Part shown: in pieces, positions 1-6,963 of the stretch
Position numbering within the stretch: position 1 is the first letter of the stretch
Layout: each line of letters starts with the position of its first letter
NCBI RefSeq assembly: GCF_000447295.1
Contig: NZ_KE650771.1
Location: forward strand, 6,374,295 to 6,438,294
Length of the DNA: 64,000 nucleotides
Direction of reading: 5' to 3'
Source: Fischerella sp. PCC 9431
Lineage (GTDB): Bacteria; Cyanobacteriota; Cyanobacteriia; Cyanobacteriales; Nostocaceae
Notes under the pieces: generated by a model
Told to the model about the DNA's origin: nothing
Database searches by the model: none
Seen by the model: the letters and a program-made list of their open reading frames with translations, nothing else
Made by a program: the position numbers and the translations under genes

Positions 1-181
1 AATCTAAATTGGTATCAATCTGCCATTTATGCAGCAAATTTGTGACCTTTTTGAGCAAATTTTCCCTGAATAAGAATGATTGCTGTTGAGGTTGGTGCTG
101 TTGTAATTTGGAAGTAGCAAAACTTTGCCACTTTTCACCTAAAGTAGCGATCGCTTTGCGAGATTGTTTTGCTTGCGCCAT
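1..181 (-). CDS. Partial unknown protein, N-terminal 60 residues
   Basis: An open frame starts at an ATG at 181 and runs off the left edge, so only the N-terminus (MAQAKQSRKAIATLGEKW...) is visible. The start is rich in Lys, Gln and Arg and shows no signal peptide or membrane segment. I do not recognise the family. It lies directly downstream of the chaperone-like small gene, in the same direction, and overlaps its 3' end by 47 bases. It therefore belongs to the eCIS gene string, and by position could be the next tail or baseplate gene. A start further downstream cannot be excluded. The frame contains a GCGATCGC (HIP1) octamer at 147-154. Confidence 0.5.
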   Translation of the reverse strand, partial: MAQAKQSRKAIATLGEKWQSFATSKLQQHQPQQQSFLFRENLLKKVTNLLHKWQIDTNLD

Positions 182-344
182 AACTCATTTGTTCATTCTT
201 AACTGCTAACTGATTAATAATTTCTTGCACCCATTCCTTTCGCTCTCGGTGTTCCATATTCATAATTTGCTCGTAAGACCAATGAAAATGGAATGCAATA
301 CAGGCTACCTCCTGACGGAGCAAATCCAGAGGGTAGCCTAGAAT
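135..344 (-). CDS. Small eCIS/phage-tail protein, DUF6760-like
   Basis: A short protein carrying the block GYPLD-LLRQEVACIAFHFHW-SYEQIMNMEHRERKEWV. From family memory this is typical of the small DUF6760 proteins found between tail-chaperone and baseplate genes in eCIS and phage-like clusters. The frame has no ATG or GTG. Its first stop upstream is at 363-365, the first candidate start is an ATT at 342-344, and the next is a TTG at 321-323. The TTG would cut off the conserved GYPLD. I therefore place the start at the ATT, or the product may be made by frameshifting from the upstream gene, whose stop (338-340) overlaps this frame by one register (-1). The role is presumably in tail assembly. 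Identity is fairly safe; the start is not. Confidence 0.6.
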   Translation of the reverse strand: MLGYPLDLLRQEVACIAFHFHWSYEQIMNMEHRERKEWVQEIINQLAVKNEQMSYGASKTISQSDRYFR

Positions 345-703
345 TCCCCCAAGGCTTGGATCTCAACAGTAAACTCTTGGTTGCAGTGGGGACAAATTGC
401 AGCTTGCGATCGCACCCCATTGGCATTAATCTCGTTGTATAACTCCTGCAAGTAGGTCAAATCCGAAGCAAACAAACCTTCGATTATTTTCGGATTAATT
501 GCTTCCAAGGAACCCAATCTTACAATTACCCGTGACATCAAAATCACAACGAGATAAGCAGGATTTGACTGCACGCGAGGATCTTTGAGGGGAACAATTT
601 CATCAGCTGTCGTCGCTAAGCGCATTACCCCTTGGCGATGCAAATTTCCTTCCTTGTCTACATAACCTTTTGGTAATGTAAATTCATACTCAGTTTGGAA
701 CAT
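338..703 (-). CDS. eCIS tail-assembly (chaperone-like) protein
   Basis: A 121-residue protein beginning MFQTEYEFTLPKGYVDKEGNLHRQGVMRLA. A conserved middle (TTADEIVPLKDPRVQSNPAYLVVILMSRVIVRLG) is followed by a C-terminal CPHCNQEF segment that looks like half of a zinc knuckle. I recognise this as the 'phage tail assembly protein' usually encoded just after the tube gene in cyanobacterial and actinobacterial eCIS clusters. The exact role is inferred; its position and the overlapping small gene downstream resemble the tail-assembly chaperone pair of long-tailed phages. It lies 246 bases downstream of the tube gene, and its stop overlaps the start region of the next gene. No signal peptide or membrane segment is visible, so it should act in the cytoplasm. 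Confidence 0.65.
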   Translation of the reverse strand: MFQTEYEFTLPKGYVDKEGNLHRQGVMRLATTADEIVPLKDPRVQSNPAYLVVILMSRVIVRLGSLEAINPKIIEGLFASDLTYLQELYNEINANGVRSQAAICPHCNQEFTVEIQALGEF

Positions 704-723
704 GTTTCATTGGTTGTTTAGTA

Positions 724-760
724 GATTGGGGATTGGGGATCGGGGATTGGGGATTGGGGA
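724..760. repeat. Heptanucleotide tandem repeat (GGGGATT type)
   Basis: About five copies of a 7-base unit (GATTGGG, with one GATCGGG variant) in the 246-base gap between the tube gene and the assembly-protein gene. Such short tandem repeats are common between genes in heterocystous cyanobacteria. No gene was found in this gap. Confidence 0.8.
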
Positions 761-949
761 TAAAGTTCAGTAGCAAACCCATAACCCAATCAATGTTTAT
801 TTATGTTTATCTGTATGCATCTGCGATTGAGGTTTCATGATCTCGTTGTGTGATTTATCACATGGGGTTTTAGCTTCAAAACAGATGCACCAGACTTAGA
901 TTTTCATCGCAAGGTTCATGGGATTTTTCCATGAGTGATTCGTGAATAA

Positions 950-1381
950 TTAAGCTGCTGCTCTTTCTAATCTTTCACAGCAAATTGTAATGCTATCAAT
1001 GGCAACATCGTTTCCCTTAGCATCTAAGCTAGGCGCTTCGTACTGACTAGGCCAAGCGTAGAAGAAATTCCAACGCACCTTTTCCTGTCCTGCATCGTCG
1101 AGAATAATAATTGAGCCATTCCGGCGCTGCACTTCGCCATCCACTGCTGCTTTATGCCAATCGTAGAGTTCGCGGGAGTCGGTTAAGCCCCATTTGAGGG
1201 AGATTTCTGGGTAACTCACTAATCCCCGCAACTTGCGTACAGTGGTTAAGTCACCACCTTCACGGTATTCTACTACTTCGACACTGGAACCAAAGCCACT
1301 GCACTCATAGAATCCTGCTTGCACAATACCGTCAATTTCAACGAGAAAGCGAAAGTTGCGGTATGGATCTACTCTAGGCAT
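950..1381 (-). CDS. eCIS tail tube protein (gp19-like)
   Basis: A 143-residue member of the T4 gp19-like tail tube family, homologous in architecture to Afp1/Pvc1. It forms the inner tube that the contracting sheath drives into a membrane. The family start (MPRVDPYRNFRFLVEIDGIVQAGFYECSGFGSSVEVVEYREGG) is present, with the typical KLRGLVSYPEISLKWGLTDSRELYDW and the C-terminal beta region (VRWNFFYAWPSQYEAPSLDAKGNDVAIDSITICCERLE). The length is normal for the family. It lies downstream of the sheath gene in the same direction, the order seen in other eCIS operons. Only one tube paralogue is visible here; the remaining tube, baseplate and spike genes are presumably to the left of the window. Confidence 0.9.
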   Translation of the reverse strand: MPRVDPYRNFRFLVEIDGIVQAGFYECSGFGSSVEVVEYREGGDLTTVRKLRGLVSYPEISLKWGLTDSRELYDWHKAAVDGEVQRRNGSIIILDDAGQEKVRWNFFYAWPSQYEAPSLDAKGNDVAIDSITICCERLERAAA

Positions 1382-1554
1382 AGCACTAAATCCTTTAATG
1401 ATTAGTTGTTTGTTGTTTGTGATTTGGTTATTACTCTCAAGAAATTCTGTCTCTACCTAGCACCTACAGTTCTCAAAGATTTAAGCACGCTTGGTGCTTA
1501 CTACAAACCTATCAACATTAATGAGACAGACTACTGTAGTTCATGTCAGTTAAA

Positions 1555-1610
1555 GTTCGTAGTAAGGGCTTTAGCCCTTGCAATTGAGCGATAAATCGCT
1601 CACTACAAAC
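1555..1610. repeat. Palindromic intergenic element, copy 1
   Basis: The element has ends GTTCGTAGT and ACTACAAAC, which are imperfect inverted repeats. Inside are two small hairpins (AAGGGCTTTAGCCCTT and GAGCGATAAATCGCTC). It lies just downstream of the sheath gene. Copy 2 at 6873-6929 carries the same core in the opposite orientation, and a partial copy lies at 26036-26080. The hairpins could act as transcription terminators for the sheath mRNA. The 254-base gap holding this element contains no convincing gene. Confidence 0.75.
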
Positions 1611-1635
1611 CCCTCATAATTAATGACATAGACCA

Positions 1636-2811
1636 CTAGCCTCCGGTGGTTTGCTGAATGCGGAAGATGACAAATTCGGCAGGTTTGACAATGGCGACAC
1701 CAATTTCAGTGACGACTTGACCTAATTCCCTGACTTCTGGCGGATTGGTTTCCGCATCACATTTGACGAAAAAGGCTTGTGCTGGAGTCTCGCCAAACAA
1801 CGCGCCATCACGCCACTGATTAAGCAGAAAATCACCTACTGACCGCTTGATACGTTGCCACAGTCCCGGATTGTTGGGTTCAAAGACGACGAATTGAGTA
1901 CCTGCATCAATCGACTCTCGCAAGAAGTTTAAGTAGCGTCTGGTGCTAATGTAGCGGATGTCATTGTTATCTCCACCTAGAGTACGCGCACCCCAAATTC
2001 TCATATTGCCATTGAAGGCGCGAATCACGTTGATACCAGCTTGGTTTAACTGTCCTTGATCTGCTCTACTCAGTTGTCGCCCTAGACTAACTACACCACG
2101 AATTACTTCATTCGCAGGGGCTTTAAACACTCCCCGTTCGCCATCTACTCGTGCATAAACACCTGCAATATGCCCACTTGGTGGCTGAGAAATAATGTTT
2201 CCAGAAGCGGGGTCTGAGACATTAATCCAGGGAAAATAGAGGGCTGCATAATCGCTATCTTTGGTGGGTTGAGCGCCATTTTCACCGGAAGTTGCACCTT
2301 TAATGGCATCAGGTGTCAAAGCGCTGGGATTAGCTGTACCATCGAGGATTGCTACTCGATCTTTCATATCAGTACAGTGGTCGATGATGGCTTCTTGCTG
2401 AGTTTTGCTAGTGACTCCTGGCACTGCAACCATTGCTATTTCATCAATTGGTTTAAATTTCTCTAAGGCATCTGCTAAATTAGTCAGATTACTACTAGCT
2501 GCAACCCGTATTACCCAACAACGTGTACCGCCATTGTTGAAGAAGCCGTAAACGGCGTGAGCAAGAGTAGAATTTGAGGCTTGGAAGTCACCAAAATTAT
2601 TTTTGAACTGTTCCCAACTGGTAAGTAGTTGTGGTTCGTTAGCAGGTGCGACTTTCTGCTTTTCTGTTTCGCTACCCGCTTTTAAGGGCATATCAACGTT
2701 ATTCGGAACCACGCCAATAAACCCTGCTGTTGAGGTTCCTACTCCAGCAATTGGTCTGGCTAATGGTTCAACTTCTTCAACGTAAACGCCTGGTGCTAGA
2801 TAATTTGGCAT
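1636..2811 (-). CDS. eCIS contractile sheath protein
   Basis: A 391-residue tail sheath protein (phage_sheath family, Afp2-4/Pvc2-4 type). The start PNYLAPGVYVEEVEPLARPIAGVGTSTAGFIGVVPNN is diagnostic, as is the C-terminal ATP-independent assembly core (VFEPNNPGLWQRIKRSVGDFLLNQWRDGALFGETPAQAFFVKCDAETNPPE...QVVTEIGVAIVKPAEFVIFRIQQ). The sheath surrounds the gp19-like tube and contracts to fire it. The domain set is compact, without the large insertions of some sheath paralogues. It is upstream of the tube gene in the same direction. The stop codon and the bases after it (TAGTGGTC...CATTAAT) resemble those of the DUF4255 gene at 6964, see findings. The start at the ATG of MPNYLAPG agrees with the family. 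Confidence 0.92.
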   Translation of the reverse strand: MPNYLAPGVYVEEVEPLARPIAGVGTSTAGFIGVVPNNVDMPLKAGSETEKQKVAPANEPQLLTSWEQFKNNFGDFQASNSTLAHAVYGFFNNGGTRCWVIRVAASSNLTNLADALEKFKPIDEIAMVAVPGVTSKTQQEAIIDHCTDMKDRVAILDGTANPSALTPDAIKGATSGENGAQPTKDSDYAALYFPWINVSDPASGNIISQPPSGHIAGVYARVDGERGVFKAPANEVIRGVVSLGRQLSRADQGQLNQAGINVIRAFNGNMRIWGARTLGGDNNDIRYISTRRYLNFLRESIDAGTQFVVFEPNNPGLWQRIKRSVGDFLLNQWRDGALFGETPAQAFFVKCDAETNPPEVRELGQVVTEIGVAIVKPAEFVIFRIQQTTGG

Positions 2812-2977
2812 ACTGTTTGTCCTTGACCCGAATGCAGAATGAGAAAGTGATTAGTAATTTGCATGAATCTTTACTTTAGGTAATGATCAATTACTAATAT
2901 TATTTAGTAGTATTAATAGTTGATGGTTAACTGGTGATAGACTTCCCCATCTTCTTGAACTGACGCAGCAGTAGGCT

Positions 2978-3526
2978 TTAGGCTAGCTGGAAATCAATGG
3001 TTATTTCTTGTCCAGCAATAAAAGTTTGTGTTTTTGTGGCAGTGGCAAAACCTCTGGCTGTAACCTCAAGTGTCTGAGTGCTAGCTGGCAACTCAGAAAA
3101 AAGATATTTACCCTCTTTATCAGTTACAGTTTGGATGCTACTACCATGCAACTTGAGAATTGCTCCAGCTATGGCTTGATTATTATCTTGGCGCGTAACT
3201 TTTCCTGTCAGTTGAGTTGGTTGTAGCTTGATGTTTGCTTGAGAATCAAAAATTGGTTGGCCATTTGTAGCATCAGCTACTCTCACTGGCACAGGATCGC
3301 TTGTTCCGTAATATTTGCCCAACTGGGAACCAGAAATGACTAATTCATATTGCCCAACTGGTAAATCCAACAAATAGAAGGAACCATCTTCACGAGTTTG
3401 GGTACGCAGATTTTGTTCTGTGACTGTTACCTGAATACCTGGAATTCCTTGTCCTGTAATGGCATTAGTTACAGACCCTGCGATCGCTACTCGATGGCGA
3501 ATCTCTTCTAGTACTAAGCTGGACAT
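2978..3526 (-). CDS. Carboxypeptidase-regulatory-like double beta-sandwich protein
   Basis: A 182-residue protein made of two tandem transthyretin/CarboxypepD_reg-like repeats. The first is at about residues 12-70 (VAIAGSVTNAITGQGIPGIQVTVTEQNLRTQTREDGSFYLLDLPVGQYELVISG). The second is at about 105-180 (LTGKVTRQDNNQAIAGAILKLHGSSIQTVTDKEGKYLFSELPASTQTLEVTARGF). Each has the G-x-V-T...G..I.G..V...T..DG.Y.F..LP.G.Y pattern. There is no signal peptide. Proteins of this kind occur in eCIS clusters beside sheath genes, where they are thought to be structural or adhesive decorations; that role is inferred. It is upstream of the sheath gene with 166 bases between. The domain assignment is safe, the function is not. 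Confidence 0.7.
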   Translation of the reverse strand: MSSLVLEEIRHRVAIAGSVTNAITGQGIPGIQVTVTEQNLRTQTREDGSFYLLDLPVGQYELVISGSQLGKYYGTSDPVPVRVADATNGQPIFDSQANIKLQPTQLTGKVTRQDNNQAIAGAILKLHGSSIQTVTDKEGKYLFSELPASTQTLEVTARGFATATKTQTFIAGQEITIDFQLA

Positions 3527-3626
3527 AAAATCACCGAAAAATTAAAGAAAATTGCGTTTTTTGTGTCATAAATTATCAAAACTAGAGATTAATTGCATCC
3601 TACAGATTAAGTGAATACTTGGATAC

Positions 3627-3678
3627 AAGTTTGTATTAAAACTACTGGATTTGTTACAAAACACAACAGTGTGGGGAA
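3627..3678. repeat. 52-bp direct repeat, left copy
   Basis: This stretch (starting AAGTTTGTATTAAAACTACT and ending AGTGTGGGGAA) recurs without mismatch at 4859-4910 in the same orientation. The two copies bracket the toxin-like pseudogene, the immunity-like gene and the MITE, about 1.2 kb in all. They may mark a duplication or recombination event that brought in or can delete this segment. Confidence 0.85.
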
Positions 3679-3803
3679 GTTCCGAGGGCGATCGCTCTCG
3701 GAACTTCATGTTTTGATGTAGGGTGCGTTGCTTTGTTAAGGTATCCTATAAGATTTGCGATCGCTTAACTTTTCATATAAGCAACACCAGAGGCGCTCCC
3801 ACT

Positions 3804-4172
3804 TCATGCCACTTTCTCGGTATTTTGTACGGTTGATGCGGCCAACATTGGATCGATATCTTGGCTTTTGTCTCGTTGAATAAACTCATCCAAAAGTTGA
3901 AAGAAATAATCAAACCCTGCTTTCTCATCAATACAGGTGAGCAAAATAATTTTGTCCCAAGCGTTAACAGTACGGATTGATAAGCGATTTTGCAACCAGG
4001 GTTGAAAGTTTTTGTAAAAGTCAATTTCGGCTTCAATATTGGTAATACCTACTTCCGATCGCGCAAAGCGATAGCCAAGTATAAACATTCGCAAATTTGT
4101 AATAGAAGCAGTTCCTAGATATAGTCCTGGTTTGCTTTTGATTTTTTCCAATAGCTCAAATAATGTACTCAT
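3804..4172 (-). CDS. Putative immunity protein for the adjacent papain-fold toxin
   Basis: A 122-residue soluble protein beginning MSTLFELLEKIKSKPGLYLGTASITNLRMFILGYRFARSE. It continues with W-x-x-x-L and a C-terminal DEKAGFDYFFQLLDEFIQ. The I-K-x-(K/R)-P-G-(L/M)-Y-(L/I)-G...GY pattern recalls small immunity proteins found next to polymorphic toxin genes; I recall the pattern but cannot name the family with certainty. I chose the ATG at 4172 rather than 4184 because GGAG lies 8 bases before it. It begins 24 bases after the stop of the toxin-like pseudogene, in the same direction, the order expected of a toxin-immunity pair. The open frame is intact while its toxin partner is broken. Confidence 0.5.
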   Translation of the reverse strand: MSTLFELLEKIKSKPGLYLGTASITNLRMFILGYRFARSEVGITNIEAEIDFYKNFQPWLQNRLSIRTVNAWDKIILLTCIDEKAGFDYFFQLLDEFIQRDKSQDIDPMLAASTVQNTEKVA

Positions 4173-4195
4173 TCTTCGCTCCACTGATCGCTTCT

Positions 4196-4579
4196 TTAAA
4201 ATTCTTCAATCACTTCCACTTCAAATTCATTGGAGAGAGAGGTAAAATCTTTAACCCAATTTTCAGGTACAAGCCCTTGTCTTGAAAGGTTGTCAAAGAT
4301 TTTTCCATAAACTTCAACACCGTAGTGAACACCATTTTCAGTAATACTTTCAGAGCAGCCCTGTTGTTCCAGGCGATCACTGAGGATAAAATCTTCATGG
4401 TCGTATCGGGTGGATATTCGCCAAAGTTTTCCCGGTACTCCGCGTTGTTTGAGCTATCTTTTGAGCGTGCTGGCACATTCTTGACAGTGAATTAGTGGAA
4501 ATCGGATGACAAGATTACCGATGGCTTCGTAAAGTTCAGCAATAGCTGCATCATCTACGGGTTTTGTCAGGTAAAGCAC
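4196..4579 (-). pseudogene. Papain-fold toxin (Tox-PL-2-like) interrupted by an in-frame TAG
   Basis: Reading from a GTG at 4579 (GGAG directly before it), the frame encodes VLYLTKPVDDAAIAELYEAIG...RFPLIHCQECASTLKR, then a TAG at 4454-4456. The same frame continues for 85 codons (LKQRGVPGKLWRISTRYDHEDFI...SITENGVHYGVEVYGKIFDNLS...WVKDFTSL) to a TAA at 4196-4198. Together these match my memory of the papain-fold toxin 2 family. The nucleophile region is CxECA, the catalytic His is in NGVHYGV, and the acidic or amide residue is in FDNL. The protein family cleaves or deamidates unknown targets. No second frame is needed to restore the whole domain, so a single base substitution would account for the break. 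Suppression or a sequencing error is possible. It stands alone, without a DUF4157 or other N-terminal trafficking domain. Confidence 0.65.
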
Positions 4580-4741
4580 CTCCGATAAAAAAGTTGATTT
4601 TATTGTAGCGTCTGAACGATGTCTGGCGAAAACAAGCCTAGCTTCTATGCATTTTCAGTCAGACGGCGATCGCCGAGTTTTTTTGAGAATGCGATCGCAC
4701 TTGGGAGAGGCGATCGCACTTAAGTAACATCCATTCATACG

Positions 4742-4859
4742 TAGTGGACTGACACAGCTAAAATGTTGCATTAGATTTTTGAATTATTCACGATTCATTG
4801 ATATAAATCAATGTTTTCATGTTTTCCTAATGCACAAATTTAGCTGTGTCAGTCCACTA
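4742..4859. mobile_element. IS630/Tc1-type MITE, about 116 bp
   Basis: Perfect 20-base terminal inverted repeats (AGTGGACTGACACAGCTAAA at 4743-4762 and its complement at 4839-4858) extend imperfectly to about 32 bases. The ends abut TA dinucleotides at 4742-4743 and 4858-4859, which fits the TA target duplication of IS630/Tc1 elements. It has no coding capacity, so it would need a transposase in trans. It sits directly against the right copy of the 52-bp direct repeat. Confidence 0.75.
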
Positions 4860-4910
4860 AGTTTGTATTAAAACTACTGGATTTGTTACAAAACACAACA
4901 GTGTGGGGAA
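4859..4910. repeat. 52-bp direct repeat, right copy
   Basis: Identical to 3627-3678 in the same orientation. It directly adjoins the right end of the MITE, whose TA target shares its first base. It marks the border between the toxin/immunity pair and the DUF4157 effector gene. Confidence 0.85.
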
Positions 4911-5069
4911 ATTTGGAAATTTGGAGTGCGATCGTTCTCATCAATTGCCACAAAATATTGTTGATAGGAAGTGATGATCGCAACCGATAATAAGTTTCTT
5001 CCACTACTGCAAAAGCGATCGCCATACAGGCTCATTGACCACTCCGAGCGCACAGATGCACTACTCCTG

Positions 5070-6815
5070 TCAGATGCTAGTAAAGCTAATATCTATACCT
5101 CCTGCCGATGTTGTTGTGATTTTCTCAATGGTTTTCTCGATTTGGTCGAGGTGATCCATAAGGAAGTAGGGACTGCTTCTCGCATTCGGTGTACCAAGGA
5201 TGGCGAAGAATTCTTCCTCAGTCGGTCTCCACTCCTTGTTTGTTTTCCAGTCTTGGCCGTCGGGATAGGACATATACACAACCTCATTCGTCTCGTCATT
5301 GATAACAGTGTCCCGTTTAATAGTAGAGATATTCTTCAGAGCATCTATCACTCTGCTCTCCATAAGTAGATCACTTCGGAAGTGCGACCGCGCTGCGAGT
5401 TGAAACTGCTGCCATAGGATCTCCGAGTTATTCAAACCCTTTCCCGCCTCCAGTGCCTTGTCATCGTAACTGGTGACTTTACCAGTATCCCGGTCTACAT
5501 GCGCTGCGAAGTTCCATGCTGCTTTGATGGAGCCGCTAGAGATGTCAAATTCATTGCTGTAGTTGCCTGTGTACATATCCGTTCCCACAGTTGGTTTGGG
5601 CGATTTGAGGGGATCGTAGCCCTCTGTGTTTACCCTGTAGTTAGTACCACCGAGGAGTATTGGGTCTGTGTTGGAATAGTTTTCACTGAACTTTTTGTCA
5701 TAGTCACTGCGCTTGATTTTGTTTTTACTCTCCACATCCGCTTTCTTATCGATGTCCTTGTAGTCCGTAATAGTCTGCTGTAATTTGTCCCAATAGCGCT
5801 GGCCTTTATCCTTATTGTCGTCGAAAGTATTCTTTAGATGCTCCCAGATTGCATTACCCTTCTCGGAATCGGTTGTTTTACCTGAAAGTACACTTTTAGG
5901 AAGCTTATGTCCGACCGTGAATTTGCTAATCAGAGTGCTATCGTCGGGCTTGGTAGTCTTCTTACACTGTATCACGGAGGCAAGTGCGGGCATCGGTGCA
6001 ATCAACAGATTGCTTGGCTGTCTACTACTCGCACTCTTCAACACCCCGTCGGAATGCATTCTAAATGCACCAATGCCCTCGCCAAGGGTTTGCAATTTCC
6101 CCTGAATTGACTCATCCGGCTTCAACCAAGAGGAAGATCGAAGCACTTCCCCTATCACTGGAAACTGTGAACGCTTTATATGGAGAGCTTTTGCACCCAT
6201 CACATCAGCTTCTTTCTCTAATCCCCGATGATCATTAATCGCCACACCTTTTGCCTGTATCGTCGGCTTTACTCGCCCCTGCTTTTGCTGCACTACATGC
6301 CACGCTTCATGGGAGAGATGTGTTTCCTGCCTTGGTGCTACATAAATATCCGTCCCTTGGGTATACGCCAACGCCTGCACTTCGGCTGGTTTAGCGGAAT
6401 TGTAATGAACTTTCACATCATCCATCGATATGCCAGAAAGGTTTTCAATTCCCGCTTTCAGATTATCCGGCAATCCAGTTTTATTTTCCTGCTGCACACC
6501 GTGAGGGGCTGATTCTCCTTTAAAGCTTTGCCCAGTATTTTCCCTCGCCATCTGCACCACTTGACTGACATGACTATTGCCAAATTGCTGTTGCATTTGC
6601 AGCATTAATTGCGGATTAGCCGCTATTTGGTTGGCAGGAATACCATTCAATATTTGGGCATGAACACCAGCATTAGGTATATTTCCCAATCCAGAAAATT
6701 GCTGCACCAATGGATTTTGCTGATCTAAAAGACTCTCTTGTTCTTCCAATCCCTTACTTGTCTGCAATTTATTTTGAGACTTAGTAGAATCTTGCTTCTG
6801 CTTAGACTGGTGCAT
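5070..6815 (-). CDS. eCIS-associated DUF4157 effector with unrecognised C-terminal domain
   Basis: A 581-residue protein if started at the ATG at 6815, which is preceded by AAGAGGATAAAT. A TTG/ATG-type extension to 6899 would be translated from the palindromic repeat and is unlikely. Residues about 114-185 form a DUF4157 domain (LSGISMDDVKVHYNSAKPAEVQALAYTQGTDIYVAPRQETHLSHEAWHVVQQKQG), with the HEAWH zinc-protease-like motif at about 169-173. DUF4157 is the hallmark trafficking domain of eCIS cargo proteins. The N-terminus (about 1-60) is Gln/Lys/Ser-rich and probably disordered. The C-terminal 300 residues (GHKLPKSVLSGK..., SNEFDISSGSIKAAWNFAAHVD, NNSEILWQQFQLAARSHFRSDLL, SSPYFLMDHLDQIEKTIEKI) match nothing I know and are the likely toxic part. 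No immunity gene directly follows it, as expected if the target is another organism. Confidence 0.8.
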   Translation of the reverse strand: MHQSKQKQDSTKSQNKLQTSKGLEEQESLLDQQNPLVQQFSGLGNIPNAGVHAQILNGIPANQIAANPQLMLQMQQQFGNSHVSQVVQMARENTGQSFKGESAPHGVQQENKTGLPDNLKAGIENLSGISMDDVKVHYNSAKPAEVQALAYTQGTDIYVAPRQETHLSHEAWHVVQQKQGRVKPTIQAKGVAINDHRGLEKEADVMGAKALHIKRSQFPVIGEVLRSSSWLKPDESIQGKLQTLGEGIGAFRMHSDGVLKSASSRQPSNLLIAPMPALASVIQCKKTTKPDDSTLISKFTVGHKLPKSVLSGKTTDSEKGNAIWEHLKNTFDDNKDKGQRYWDKLQQTITDYKDIDKKADVESKNKIKRSDYDKKFSENYSNTDPILLGGTNYRVNTEGYDPLKSPKPTVGTDMYTGNYSNEFDISSGSIKAAWNFAAHVDRDTGKVTSYDDKALEAGKGLNNSEILWQQFQLAARSHFRSDLLMESRVIDALKNISTIKRDTVINDETNEVVYMSYPDGQDWKTNKEWRPTEEEFFAILGTPNARSSPYFLMDHLDQIEKTIEKITTTSAGGIDISFTSI

Positions 6816-6872
6816 ATTTATCCTCTTGAGTTTATTGCTGCTCCTAATGATCTGTCCCATTAATTTTGTGAG

Positions 6873-6929
6873 GTTTGTAGTGAGCGATTTATCGCTCAAT
6901 TTTTAAGGACTAAAGTCCTTACTACGAAC
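6873..6929. repeat. Palindromic intergenic element, copy 2
   Basis: This has the same core as 1555-1610 but inverted: GTTTGTAGTGAGCGATTTATCGCTC, an AT spacer, AAGGACTAAAGTCCTT, then ACTACGAAC. It lies between the DUF4255 gene and the DUF4157 effector gene. It supplies the DNA of the spurious 28-codon N-terminal extension of the effector frame. The bases just to its right, up to the DUF4255 stop codon, also resemble those flanking copy 1. Confidence 0.75.
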
Positions 6930-6963
6930 TTATACAACTCATCAAAATTAATGATATGGACCA

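Noticed and set aside
724-760. CRISPR array
   Set aside because: The repeats are only seven bases with no spacers. No other regularly spaced repeat array was seen in the window.
1406-1594. A 62-codon plus-strand frame downstream of the sheath gene
   Set aside because: Its C-terminal half is translated from the palindromic repeat and the rest resembles nothing.
3773-4036. An 87-codon open frame on the minus strand overlapping the immunity-like gene
   Set aside because: It lies in another frame of a better supported gene, and its translation has no conserved look or ribosome site.
4210-4476. An 88-codon frame (MPARSKDSSNNAEYREN...) on the minus strand
   Set aside because: It is a different frame of the papain-toxin-like pseudogene. 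The toxin frame gives a coherent domain on both sides of its TAG, while this one does not.
3627-4910. Attachment-site (att) repeats of an integrative element
   Set aside because: There is no integrase between the 52-base repeats, no tRNA gene at the edge, and the segment is only 1.2 kb.
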